Positions 1 through 6,759 of a DNA stretch of 11,117 nucleotides are shown piece after piece. The DNA comes from Clostridiales bacterium. Its GTDB lineage: Bacteria > Bacillota > Clostridia > Caldicoprobacterales > DTU083. Under the pieces are notes generated by a model, which saw only the letters and a program-made list of their open reading frames with translations, did no database searches and had not been told where the DNA came from. The DNA lies in the NCBI GenBank assembly GCA_012512335.1, contig JAAZEK010000091.1:1-11117 (forward strand), in the 5' to 3' direction. The position numbers were made by a program, and so were the translations under genes. Position 1 is the stretch's first letter. The number at the start of each line of letters is the position of its first letter.

Positions 1-2
1 CT

Positions 3-890
3 GTACAGTTGCCTGATTTACCAGAGTATGCTGGTATTAAAGGCAGTAATGATAATTGGGTTGTTGCTTATAATCCTGAGTATACTGCTGTTGTTTGGAT
101 GGGCTTTGACAAACGGTCTACCGAAAACTACCTGCCACCAGGTTCATCTGGGGGAAATCATACTACGACAATAGCCAAGGAGTTATATGAACATATATAT
201 GAAGGGAAAGAATTACCCGATTTTCAAAAACCAGTTGGGATATCAGAAGTGAAGCTGGACAAAAAAGCACTTGAGGAGCAAAAACGAGTGGTGCTAGCTT
301 CTGCCCTAACACCCGATGAATATGTTGTCACCGAATATTTTAAGAGAGGTGCCGAACCTACGGAGCAATCAGACTATTGGGTAGTTCCCAGTTCTCCTTA
401 TAATTTTAGCGTAACACTAAATGAAAACGAAAATCCTGTTGTATCATTTGTACCAAGGGAAAGCTTTGCTGTCTATAATATTATGAAAACCACTGGTGAA
501 GGTGGGCAGGCAAGCTTTGTAAATCAGATACAAACTGGAGCTCTGGAACCTGTATATTGGACAGATACGCAGGTATCACCAGGCGAGACATATGGCTACT
601 ATGTTATACCTGTACATCCTGAAATGAAGCTAGGTGGAGAAGCCGTTCAAGGCCCTCAAACCGAAGTTATTTACATTGATGTTCCTGCTAAGCCACTGCC
701 TGGACAGGATATATGGGATAATATTTGGGATTGGCTAAATCCAGGTAACAGGCAGGATGATGACAATGAAGATGATAGCAATAATGATGATAATGGAAAT
801 AATGATGATATAGATGAAGCATCACCTGAAGGTCCCGAAGAGGACCCTCAGAATGATGCAGATGAGGACACAGTAACTCCAGCTGCATAA
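3..890 (+). CDS. Class A penicillin-binding protein, C-terminal part (5' end outside window)
   Basis: The open frame enters from the left edge (first whole codon at 3) and ends at TAA 888-890, giving 295 residues. The first ~60 residues match the end of a transpeptidase domain: SNDNWVVAYNPEY followed by AVVWMGFDK resembles the segment that follows the KTG box in class A PBPs, which polymerise and cross-link peptidoglycan outside the membrane. The catalytic SxxK and SxN motifs and probably the KTG box lie upstream of the window. A beta-rich region resembling a fibronectin III-like module follows (about residues 130-230). The protein ends in a low-complexity tail rich in Asp, Asn and Glu (bases 756-875). 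The TTG at position 9 is an internal codon, not a start. The gene converges on the TPR gene with 26 bases between stops, and I see no clear hairpin terminator there. The PBP assignment is firm; the exact subclass (1A or 2D-like) is not. Confidence 0.85.
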   Translation, partial: VQLPDLPEYAGIKGSNDNWVVAYNPEYTAVVWMGFDKRSTENYLPPGSSGGNHTTTIAKELYEHIYEGKELPDFQKPVGISEVKLDKKALEEQKRVVLASALTPDEYVVTEYFKRGAEPTEQSDYWVVPSSPYNFSVTLNENENPVVSFVPRESFAVYNIMKTTGEGGQASFVNQIQTGALEPVYWTDTQVSPGETYGYYVIPVHPEMKLGGEAVQGPQTEVIYIDVPAKPLPGQDIWDNIWDWLNPGNRQDDDNEDDSNNDDNGNNDDIDEASPEGPEEDPQNDADEDTVTPAA

Positions 891-916
891 AGTCAAGAAC
901 ATAAAGGTTAATAAAC

Positions 917-1603
917 TTAGCTCAATTCGGCCAGCTTTGCTTCTGTTGTTTCACGGCTAATGGTGCTAAGTTTTGTTATATTACAATCTAGTGCCTTCTC
1001 ATAGTATTTTCGAGCTTCATCTATCTCTCCTCGCTCTTGATGTATAACTCCAACATGGTAAAGAGCATCCAGCAAATCATCCTTTTCCTCTAAAGCTTTC
1101 TTGAAGTAAGTAAATGCTTTATCTGTCTCTCCCATGCGATAATAGGTTTGTCCCAGGTTGTCCAGTATAACTGCATCTGTATCGTCATATTCCAAGGCTT
1201 CCAGATTGAACCTCAAAGCTTCTTCAATATCGCCTTTCTCGATAAGGAAATACCCTAAAGTTTCGTAAGTCCTAGAATTCTTTAGTTTTTCATGCATATC
1301 TGTAATCCTATCAATAGCTGCATCCAGGTCTCCTGTTTTCCAATAAGCCATTGATAGATTGATCCTGGCATTTGTTTTAATTTTGTCCTTGCGGGGAAAG
1401 AAAATTAAAATTTTGTTAAATACTTTTATTGCCTTTTCGAAATCTCCTTCTCGCATGAGCAATACACCATATGCCATTTGAACGTTAGGACTGCTTACAT
1501 CCGCTCGTTCTGCCTTTTCATACCATTTTAAAGCTTTGTCATACTTACCTCTTGAATGATTGTAGTACCCTGCAAACCCAAAAATATTACCGATTAACCC
1601 CAT
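917..1603 (-). CDS. Tetratricopeptide-repeat protein
   Basis: A 228-residue protein made almost wholly of TPR helices, with about six units near residues 7-36, 41-72, 79-107, 111-144, 145-178 and 179-212. Typical TPR positions are visible, for example GKYDKALKWYEKA, GDFEKAIKVFNK, GETDKAFTYFKKAL and GEIDEARKYYEKAL. There is no catalytic motif, and the short hydrophobic N-terminus (MGLIGNIFGFAGYY) is too weak to call a membrane anchor with confidence. TPR arrays are protein-binding scaffolds; the partner is unknown. The ATG at 1601-1603 overlaps the end of mrfB by 10 bases, and a GGAAGGGG ribosome site lies about 9 bases upstream. It is therefore probably translationally coupled to mrfB and is the last gene of the mrfA-mrfB operon. 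A role alongside MrfAB is inferred from position only. Confidence 0.8.
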   Translation of the reverse strand: MGLIGNIFGFAGYYNHSRGKYDKALKWYEKAERADVSSPNVQMAYGVLLMREGDFEKAIKVFNKILIFFPRKDKIKTNARINLSMAYWKTGDLDAAIDRITDMHEKLKNSRTYETLGYFLIEKGDIEEALRFNLEALEYDDTDAVILDNLGQTYYRMGETDKAFTYFKKALEEKDDLLDALYHVGVIHQERGEIDEARKYYEKALDCNITKLSTISRETTEAKLAELS

Positions 1604-2910
1604 TGTTTATTACCCCTTCCCAATTTTCTTATCAAACGTCTTCTTCTTTTTAGTAGATCTTCCAGTAAGTTTGAAGAAGTACTTCGCATCTTTGTCATCT
1701 GAATTGCTTTGTCGGTACAATCCAATGCATTTTGAAAATCCTTACTCTTATGTTCAAAATACTTTGCCATCTCAATAAAAGGAAACAGCAACATACTACC
1801 TTGCTCATCAGCCAAGTCAAGCCATAAATCCATGGCTTCTCCAGGGCCTTCATGTCTTTTCTTCATGTAGGCAATCCTTTTTTTTGCTTCTATTTTAAGA
1901 GAACGATTTGGAGCGGAACGTATACAAGCCTCATAGCACTCAGCCGCTTCCATTATTCTATCATTTCTCTCTAATTCCCTAGCTATTCCTAAAAGTTGAG
2001 AAGCGTCCCTGATTAATTGAGAAGTGTCCCCACTAGCTATAGCTATAGGATCTAAAAATAATTTACTTATATGCAGTAACAAAGCAGCCATGGCTACAAT
2101 ATCCAATTCATTGTGTTTTATAATTCGCTCCATCTCATCCGCTTCTCTGGTGTCCAGGTAATCCCAATACGCTTTTGGAATCATTGAGCCTGGGATGTCG
2201 TTGTGGCGAACATTTCCGAGGATATTTTCCTCTATGGATGACAACGAACAGCTCTCTAAATAATTAGCCCAAATACGTCTAGAAATATGCAATAAATCTA
2301 AATGTGTATTCTCCCAATGTAGAGGCTTCAGCCTGGAATATATCAAGCGACTCTCCATCAAGGGCCAGTCAAAGGATTTGCCATTAAAAGTAACTAGTAC
2401 CTGGTAGTTTTTCAGTGTATCAATGACAGATTGAAGCATTGGATATTCTTCATCAAAATCTCTCATAAGATATTGTTCCACTACCAGACCTTCATCTGTG
2501 ATGTAACCAAGTCCAACTAAAAAGGCATAGGTCCCTGAGCCTCCAGATAAGCCTGTTGTCTCTGTATCAAGGAACACAATATCCTTAGGATTAAAGTCTT
2601 GGTCTAGCCGAGTCCACCATTGAGAATTCGAGAAATCCCAGGCGAATAGCTTGGCTAAGGATGTTGAGCCGTAGAAGGCATCAGTTCCGTAAAGGATACG
2701 TTTTTTTACGAAGGATCCATCTGGACTTGTGATAAGCTGGCCACCAAAATTGTTCGGGTTTTCTATTGTCCTATTTTGGATGTCCTCACTACTCTCTTCT
2801 TTTACTGTCCCACAATCTAGTGTTGGATTTTCCAATATTGTATTGGATTCTTTACTTGAAAGGGAGCTGGATGACAAATTCTTGAGTTTGCCCTTCAAGT
2901 TGGGTATCAT
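1594..2910 (-). CDS. mrfB: MrfB (YprB)-like DEDDh exonuclease with TPR domain
   Basis: A 438-residue homologue of Bacillus YprB/MrfB, a metal-dependent 3'-5' exonuclease that works with helicase MrfA in repair of mitomycin C lesions (family knowledge). The RNase H-like nuclease spans about residues 105-283. Visible catalytic motifs are FLDTETTG (D115, E117), FNGKSFDWP (D181) and HNELD (H266, D270), a complete DEDDh-type set. A C-terminal helical TPR-like region follows (about 306-405), and the protein ends in a basic tail. The ATG at 2908-2910 has a strong GGGAGGG ribosome site at 2918-2924, 7 bases upstream, and lies inside the 3' end of mrfA (59-base overlap), so translation is probably coupled. 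Residues 294-305 (GDTSQLIRDASQ) between nuclease and TPR are encoded by two copies of the dispersed repeat described at 1996-2031. Confidence 0.9.
   Translation of the reverse strand: MIPNLKGKLKNLSSSSLSSKESNTILENPTLDCGTVKEESSEDIQNRTIENPNNFGGQLITSPDGSFVKKRILYGTDAFYGSTSLAKLFAWDFSNSQWWTRLDQDFNPKDIVFLDTETTGLSGGSGTYAFLVGLGYITDEGLVVEQYLMRDFDEEYPMLQSVIDTLKNYQVLVTFNGKSFDWPLMESRLIYSRLKPLHWENTHLDLLHISRRIWANYLESCSLSSIEENILGNVRHNDIPGSMIPKAYWDYLDTREADEMERIIKHNELDIVAMAALLLHISKLFLDPIAIASGDTSQLIRDASQLLGIARELERNDRIMEAAECYEACIRSAPNRSLKIEAKKRIAYMKKRHEGPGEAMDLWLDLADEQGSMLLFPFIEMAKYFEHKSKDFQNALDCTDKAIQMTKMRSTSSNLLEDLLKRRRRLIRKLGRGNKQWG
1996..2031 (-). repeat. Two head-to-tail copies of the dispersed repeat inside mrfB
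   Basis: On the + strand, TTGAGAAGCGTCCC (1996-2009) and AATTGAGAAGTGTCCCC (2015-2031) are direct repeats with a 21-base period. On the coding strand they read GGGGACACTTCTCAATT and AGGGACGCTTCTCAA, translated as GDTSQ and RDASQ. They differ from the commonest form of the family (GGGGACAGTTCTCAATT) at the CAGTT/CACTT position. They lie at the domain boundary of MrfB and keep the frame open. Confidence 0.85.
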
Positions 2911-5167
2911 TCAAAATCCCTCCCAATATTTTTTGTGCTAATTCCTTACCCTTATCCGTTACTTCAGCTGCTGATCCGACACAAGCAGGGCAGCCGCTCT
3001 CACAAAAGCATTCCGATATAATCTCTCTGGACTTTTGAAACAACTCGCTATGTAATTCATATAAACGCTGACTAAATCCAATTCCACCTGGACAGCTATC
3101 ATAAATATAGATGGTTGGTTTTTGGGTAAAAGGAGATTTTACGTGGTACACCACGTGTATATCACGGGGATCGCACATTAGATACAAAGGTGCAATATGA
3201 CCTAATACATTGGAAACACCCATTAATCCATTCTGCAAATCATCCTGACTGGTAACATTAGCGGGAACTTCGCTTAAAGCCATCCAATAAGCTGTTGTCT
3301 GCAATTCCAGTTCTGGCAGGTTTACTGGGCCCCATCCCAGATTTTCATGGGTATCGAATTTAATTTTTTTGAACATGGTAACCATGGAGCTTACCATAAC
3401 ATCTCCCCAATTTCTTTCAGTACCTTTTTCTTGTGAGGATTGGAACACATCCAGCACCTTCATTGTAACAGCTAGATTGGCATCTGTGTAATAATCCACA
3501 TCAACTTTTCTAACATAGGCCTTCTTTTCTTCAAAATCTAGCTTCTCTACCTGATACTGAGTTCCTTCATGGAGGTAAATTGCTTCTTCATGTAGGAGCT
3601 GTGGCGCGCTAAAGCGATCTGTTTCACCAATTACACGATGAACAGCTAATGTACAATCGATAATTATAAAGTTTTCGTTAGCAGCAGAACGTAGACTAAT
3701 AGCATTGGATGGAAAGCTTTCAGCTGTCCAATGCCAGCGATTACCCACATGCCGAAGTATTTTGTTATCCTCCAGGTACTCTAAAATTTGGTCCGTACCA
3801 TCTACCCCAAAATTTTCTCCATCTTCAAATGGTAGCTCAAAGGTAGCGCATTTGATGTGAGACATTAGAATATATAAGTTGTTAGGGTTTATTAAGCCAT
3901 GCTCAGGGCTGGCCTCTAGGAAGAACTCCGGATGTTGAATGATGTATTGATCCAAGGGGTTGCTACTGGCTACTACTATGGCTATGGCGGTATCATTTCT
4001 CCGACCGGCACGTCCAGCTTGTTGCCAAGTGCTAGCTATAGTGCCTGGGTAACCGCACATAATACAAACTTGAAGTTGACCAATGTCTACCCCCAACTCT
4101 AGAGCATTTGTACTGACTACGCCCAAAATTTCACCAGATCGAAGACCTTTTTCAATTTCCCGCCTTTCCTTGGGAAGATAGCCACCTCTGTATCCTCTTA
4201 TTCGATTTGAGTTGCCAAGCTTGTCCTTCACCAATTGTTTCAAATAAGTGACTAAAACCTCAACGCTAAGACGGCTCTTAGCAAACAAAATAGTTTGTAC
4301 ATTGTTAAGAAGGAAATTTGACGCTAATCTTTTTGTTTCGAGAAGAGAACTCTTCCGAATACCCAGTTGTTGGTTAATAACAGGAGGGTTATAAAATATA
4401 AGGTGCTTCTGACCGGAAGGAGCACCGTTTTCATCTACCAGTTCCACTTCCTGTCCAATAATACGCTCAGTTAATTCCTGTGGGTTTGCAATGGTTGCGG
4501 AACAACAGATAAACTGGGGATTGGAACCATAAAATTTGCAGATACGATGGAGCCTACGAAGAACATTGCCCATGTGACTCCCAAATACCCCGCGATAGGA
4601 GTGGATTTCATCGATGACTACATACTTTAGGTTTTCAAAGAGTTTCACCCATTTTGTATGATGAGGCATGATTCCCGAGTGAAGCATGTCAGGATTTGTA
4701 ACAACTATATGACCAGCTTGCCGAATAGCTTTCCGTGCACTAACTGGGGTATCACCGTCATAGGTGTAAGTTTTTACGGGATGATCTAGCAGGTCAAGCA
4801 TTTCATGTAATTCACTAACCTGATCTTGGGACAGGGCTTTAGTTGGGAAGAGGTAGAGTGCTCGTGCATCATCATTATTTAAGATTTCGTTTACCACAGG
4901 GAGGTTGTAGCATAAAGTCTTTCCAGAAGCCGTAGGGGTAACAACAACCACGTTCTTGCCTTCTAAAGACAATTGGATGGACTGGGATTGATGTGAATAG
5001 AGCTGGTGAATCCCCTTCTTTTCAAGGACTTCTTGTAACTCTGTGCGCAGTGCCTTGGGAAATGGACCATACTTTGCCTTACGCGGTTCAATCTCATTCC
5101 AATAACTAACGTTCCTCATAATTTCCTGATTGTTTTGTATCTGATCAACCAATTGGTCGATATTCAT
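2852..5167 (-). CDS. mrfA: MrfA (YprA)-like DEAD/DEAH-box helicase with zinc-binding C-terminal domain
   Basis: A 771-residue superfamily 2 helicase matching Bacillus YprA/MrfA, an ATP-dependent 3'-5' DNA helicase of mitomycin repair that partners MrfB (family knowledge). Motifs in order: the SHQ of the Q-like region (58-60), Walker A TPTASGKT (77-84), FPTKAL (107-112), Walker B DEIH (186-189), motif III SAT (223-225), STNALELGVD (352-361) and motif VI QQAGRAGRR (382-390). The C-terminal DUF1998/MZB-type domain has YDSCPGGIGFS (C692) and CFCESGCPACVG (C720, C722, C726, C729), which supply four Zn ligands. The ATG at 5165-5167 is preceded by GGGGAAGGGA. A promoter lies just upstream (5200-5228), and mrfB begins inside its 3' end. 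The domain set appears complete, and I see no disabling change. Confidence 0.93.
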   Translation of the reverse strand: MNIDQLVDQIQNNQEIMRNVSYWNEIEPRKAKYGPFPKALRTELQEVLEKKGIHQLYSHQSQSIQLSLEGKNVVVVTPTASGKTLCYNLPVVNEILNNDDARALYLFPTKALSQDQVSELHEMLDLLDHPVKTYTYDGDTPVSARKAIRQAGHIVVTNPDMLHSGIMPHHTKWVKLFENLKYVVIDEIHSYRGVFGSHMGNVLRRLHRICKFYGSNPQFICCSATIANPQELTERIIGQEVELVDENGAPSGQKHLIFYNPPVINQQLGIRKSSLLETKRLASNFLLNNVQTILFAKSRLSVEVLVTYLKQLVKDKLGNSNRIRGYRGGYLPKERREIEKGLRSGEILGVVSTNALELGVDIGQLQVCIMCGYPGTIASTWQQAGRAGRRNDTAIAIVVASSNPLDQYIIQHPEFFLEASPEHGLINPNNLYILMSHIKCATFELPFEDGENFGVDGTDQILEYLEDNKILRHVGNRWHWTAESFPSNAISLRSAANENFIIIDCTLAVHRVIGETDRFSAPQLLHEEAIYLHEGTQYQVEKLDFEEKKAYVRKVDVDYYTDANLAVTMKVLDVFQSSQEKGTERNWGDVMVSSMVTMFKKIKFDTHENLGWGPVNLPELELQTTAYWMALSEVPANVTSQDDLQNGLMGVSNVLGHIAPLYLMCDPRDIHVVYHVKSPFTQKPTIYIYDSCPGGIGFSQRLYELHSELFQKSREIISECFCESGCPACVGSAAEVTDKGKELAQKILGGILNDTQLEGQTQEFVIQLPFK

Positions 5168-5199
5168 AAATCCCTTCCCCTTTGCAATCTCTTCTTTTA

Positions 5200-5228
5200 A
5201 TTATACCTACTTTCTCCCCGAATGTCTA
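5200..5228 (-). promoter_or_regulatory. Sigma-A-like promoter of the mrfA-mrfB-TPR operon
   Basis: On the minus strand, a -35 box TAGACA (5223-5228, one mismatch to TTGACA) is separated by exactly 17 bases from a perfect -10 box TATAAT (5200-5205). Transcription would start about 25-30 bases before the mrfA ATG. A copy of the dispersed repeat (5232-5246) abuts the -35 box from upstream, separated by only 3 bases. Confidence 0.75.
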
Positions 5229-5231
5229 TGT

Positions 5232-5246
5232 GGGGACACTTCTCAA
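5232..5246 (+). repeat. Single copy of dispersed repeat (CACTT variant)
   Basis: GGGGACACTTCTCAA, the same variant as the better-conserved copy inside mrfB, lying alone just upstream of the mrfA -35 box. No opposite-strand arm is visible next to it, so it does not form a hairpin as the other intergenic copies do. Confidence 0.75.
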
Positions 5247-5265
5247 CTTTCAAAAATAGATGTGA

Positions 5266-5294
5266 GCAGAGATGGAGACGCAGAGATGGGGGAC
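5266..5294 (+). repeat. Short imperfect tandem repeat GCAGAGATGG
   Basis: GCAGAGATGGAGAC (5266-5279) is followed directly by GCAGAGATGGGGGAC (5280-5294), a 14/15-base imperfect duplication leading into the repeat copy at 5289. A related step occurs at 5325-5348, where GATGGGACAGTG is followed by GATGGGGACAGT. This is probably local slippage or recombination debris; no function is apparent. Confidence 0.5.
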
Positions 5295-5316
5295 AGTTCT
5301 CAATTATTTACGATAT
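5289..5316 (+). repeat. Decayed hairpin-type copy of the dispersed repeat (left arm and loop)
   Basis: GGGGACAGTTCTCAATT (5289-5305) is followed by ATTTACGATA. This matches the left arm and loop of the intact hairpin at 6690-6734 with one substitution and one indel. The right arm is not recognisable; the sequence continues into an irregular TATTGCATTGATGGGACAG stretch. It therefore looks like a remnant of the same type of unit. Confidence 0.75.
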
Positions 5317-5339
5317 ATTGCATTGATGGGACAGTGGAT

Positions 5340-5381
5340 GGGGACAGTTCTCAATTCTTCAATAAATTGAGAACTGTCCCC
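5340..5381. repeat. Perfect hairpin formed by two inverted repeat copies, 3' side of transposase
   Basis: GGGGACAGTTCTCAATT (5340-5356) and its exact reverse complement AATTGAGAACTGTCCCC (5365-5381) are separated by 8 bases, giving a perfect 17-bp stem. No T-run follows on either strand, so this is not a standard intrinsic terminator. It lies about 200 bases beyond the transposase stop and about 170 bases upstream of mrfA. With the hairpin at 6690-6734 it brackets the transposase gene. Confidence 0.9.
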
Positions 5382-5578
5382 TATTAAAATAAAAAAATCT
5401 AACCAAGCTAATAATGGCATGATTAGACTTCTAAGATAAATATTTAGCTTCAGCTTAGTTTAATAATGTATAATGTCCGTCTCTTAAAGGAAATCCTATT
5501 AGGCTTGTGTCTAAATTTGTTATAAATCCAAAATACTTGAAAGCATTATTTACTTGGCCAACATTAAGTATTAATTCA
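5382..5578. other. AT-rich non-coding spacer downstream of the transposase
   Basis: Together with the stretch from 5168 this makes a 411-base region without a gene. The part up to 5381 holds the mrfA promoter and the repeats. In 5382-5578 I see only AT-rich sequence, with no open frame of note, no strong hairpin followed by a T-run, no tRNA and no further repeat copy. Confidence 0.6.
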
Positions 5579-6511
5579 TCAGGCTGCTTGACTTATGAGT
5601 TCATCGAACATTTCAGAATACACATTGTCTCCACGATTCAGCAATTCGAATCCTATGTCGCATAATCGAGAACAGCAAGTAGTTGTTATGCTATGCATGT
5701 GCTGGCATATCTCGCGATAGCTCATCCCTCCTAACACCCTAAGCACATAGGCACAAAATGCACGATAAGGAATAAGTTCTCTTTTGCCTTTCCATGCAAT
5801 ATTTTGCTGTGCAAAACCAAGCTGTTTAGAAATATAAGAAATCACTTTGTCAGGCGAAACCCCTCTGATAATAACACCTCTTCCACTAATATACTCATTT
5901 TCTACTTCAGTTGAAACGTTTATAGTTAATGTTTCCATTGAATCCTCATCAATATGCCTTTGATGTCTAACAAACTCATGATATACACTTACAAAGTTAT
6001 TGATATTGTTTATTTGAAGAATCTCCATAATAAAAGTCTTCTCTATGATATTATGATAGTCTAATCTCTTATTCAAGTATATGCCATATGAAGAATAAGG
6101 ATATATCTCTTCTCTACCGCTATATTCTGGAATATCTTTAGGATTGTTATGTATATAAGCAGACACAGCTAAATTATATTGATCTGAGCTTAACACCTTA
6201 CTCTGAAAACGTTCTTGAAACAAATGGCCGTGCCTATCATACTTCGTATTGTAATATCTCACATATGCTGTATTAAGACTATGCATGAACTTAGAAATAT
6301 CGAAACCTTTAGGATCTAGGTGAATATGAAAATGATTATTCATCAGACAATATGCATAAACACTTGCACCATATTTGTCTGAATATCTTTTTAGTAGCTT
6401 TAAAAAATAATCTTTATCATCATTTTCTCTAAAAAGAAGTATTTCTGATAAACTTCGACTCATAACATGGTATATCGCCTGCTCGTGCTTTTGACGCGCT
6501 ATTCTAGGCAT
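5579..6511 (-). CDS. REP-associated tyrosine transposase (RAYT), IS200-like HUH/Y1 family with C-terminal HTH-like extension
   Basis: A 310-residue protein starting MPRIARQKHEQAIYHVMSRS, typical of TnpA_REP/RAYT proteins. These are single-strand DNA endonucleases related to IS200/IS605 transposases. The HUH motif is H60-F61-H62 in MNNHFHIHL. The probable nucleophile is Tyr119 in AYIHNNPKD, equivalent to the family's YIxxNPxxA motif. The conserved RHGHLFQERF block is at 93-102. After about residue 210 there is an extension with a segment near 245-290 (PYRAFCAYVLRVLGGMSYREI and on) resembling the DnaA-C/helix-turn-helix tail of longer RAYTs. The start ATG (6509-6511) has GGTGA about 5 bases upstream. 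The frame is intact, so the enzyme may be active. No TnpB and no own terminal repeats are seen, but copies of a palindromic repeat flank it on both sides. RAYTs are usually single-copy, domesticated enzymes tied to REP sequences; that role is inferred here. Confidence 0.88.
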   Translation of the reverse strand: MPRIARQKHEQAIYHVMSRSLSEILLFRENDDKDYFLKLLKRYSDKYGASVYAYCLMNNHFHIHLDPKGFDISKFMHSLNTAYVRYYNTKYDRHGHLFQERFQSKVLSSDQYNLAVSAYIHNNPKDIPEYSGREEIYPYSSYGIYLNKRLDYHNIIEKTFIMEILQINNINNFVSVYHEFVRHQRHIDEDSMETLTINVSTEVENEYISGRGVIIRGVSPDKVISYISKQLGFAQQNIAWKGKRELIPYRAFCAYVLRVLGGMSYREICQHMHSITTTCCSRLCDIGFELLNRGDNVYSEMFDELISQAA

Positions 6512-6569
6512 TATGTCACCGCCAATCCATTTTCTTTATCATACTGCTATCTAAATTGAAGTTATGTTT

Positions 6570-6598
6570 ATTGTATCATAGAACATATGTTTGGTAAA
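6570..6598 (-). promoter_or_regulatory. Possible weak promoter of the transposase gene
   Basis: On the minus strand, TTTACC (6593-6598; 4 of 6 to TTGACA) and TACAAT (6570-6575; 5 of 6 to TATAAT) are spaced 17 bases apart, about 58 bases upstream of the start codon. The region is AT-rich, so a chance match is quite possible. Confidence 0.3.
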
Positions 6599-6689
6599 GT
6601 CTTTTCATGAAATTTATAAATAAAAATTTCGATATAAAATAAAACAAAAAATAAAGGGATTAGGTGGAAAATATGAAACCGGTAAATAG

Positions 6690-6734
6690 GAGGACAGTTC
6701 TCAATTATTTTACGATAAATTGAGAACTGTCCCC
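6690..6734. repeat. Hairpin formed by two inverted repeat copies, between lpdA and transposase
   Basis: GAGGACAGTTCTCAATT (6690-6706) and AATTGAGAACTGTCCCC (6718-6734) pair over 17 positions with one mismatch near the base of the stem, around an 11-base loop. It starts 25 bases beyond the lpdA stop, so it would be transcribed as a stem-loop in the 3' end of the pdh mRNA. No T-run follows in that direction, so I do not call a terminator. It may still act as an RNA 3'-end stabiliser, as REP hairpins do in enterobacteria (inference). Confidence 0.88.
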
Positions 6735-6756
6735 GTACTTAGTCCCAGTACTTAGT
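6735..6756 (+). repeat. 9-base direct repeat between hairpin and lpdA stop
   Basis: GTACTTAGT occurs at 6735-6743 and 6748-6756, a 13-base period directly next to the hairpin. It could be a small duplication left at the repeat's edge; no function is apparent. Confidence 0.5.
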
Positions 6757-6759
6757 ACA

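Noticed and set aside
30..75. Degenerate KTG motif (GIKGS) suggesting an inactive PBP
   Set aside because: In this family the KTG box probably lies just upstream of VQLPDLP, outside the window; GIKGSNDNW is the following loop, so no loss can be claimed.
688..888. Minus-strand open frame rich in His, Tyr and Cys
   Set aside because: It is the antisense reading of the GAT/AAT-rich acidic tail of the PBP.
2729..2941. Plus-strand 70-residue open frame
   Set aside because: Antisense to the mrfA/mrfB overlap; no independent support.
5340..5381. Rho-independent terminator
   Set aside because: The stem is strong, but there is no T-run after it on either strand, and the same palindrome occurs elsewhere as part of a repeat family.
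5579..6511. Ordinary IS200/IS605 insertion sequence with tnpB
   Set aside because: There is no tnpB and no canonical left/right end hairpins directly at the gene borders; the N-terminal signature and C-terminal extension fit a RAYT better.
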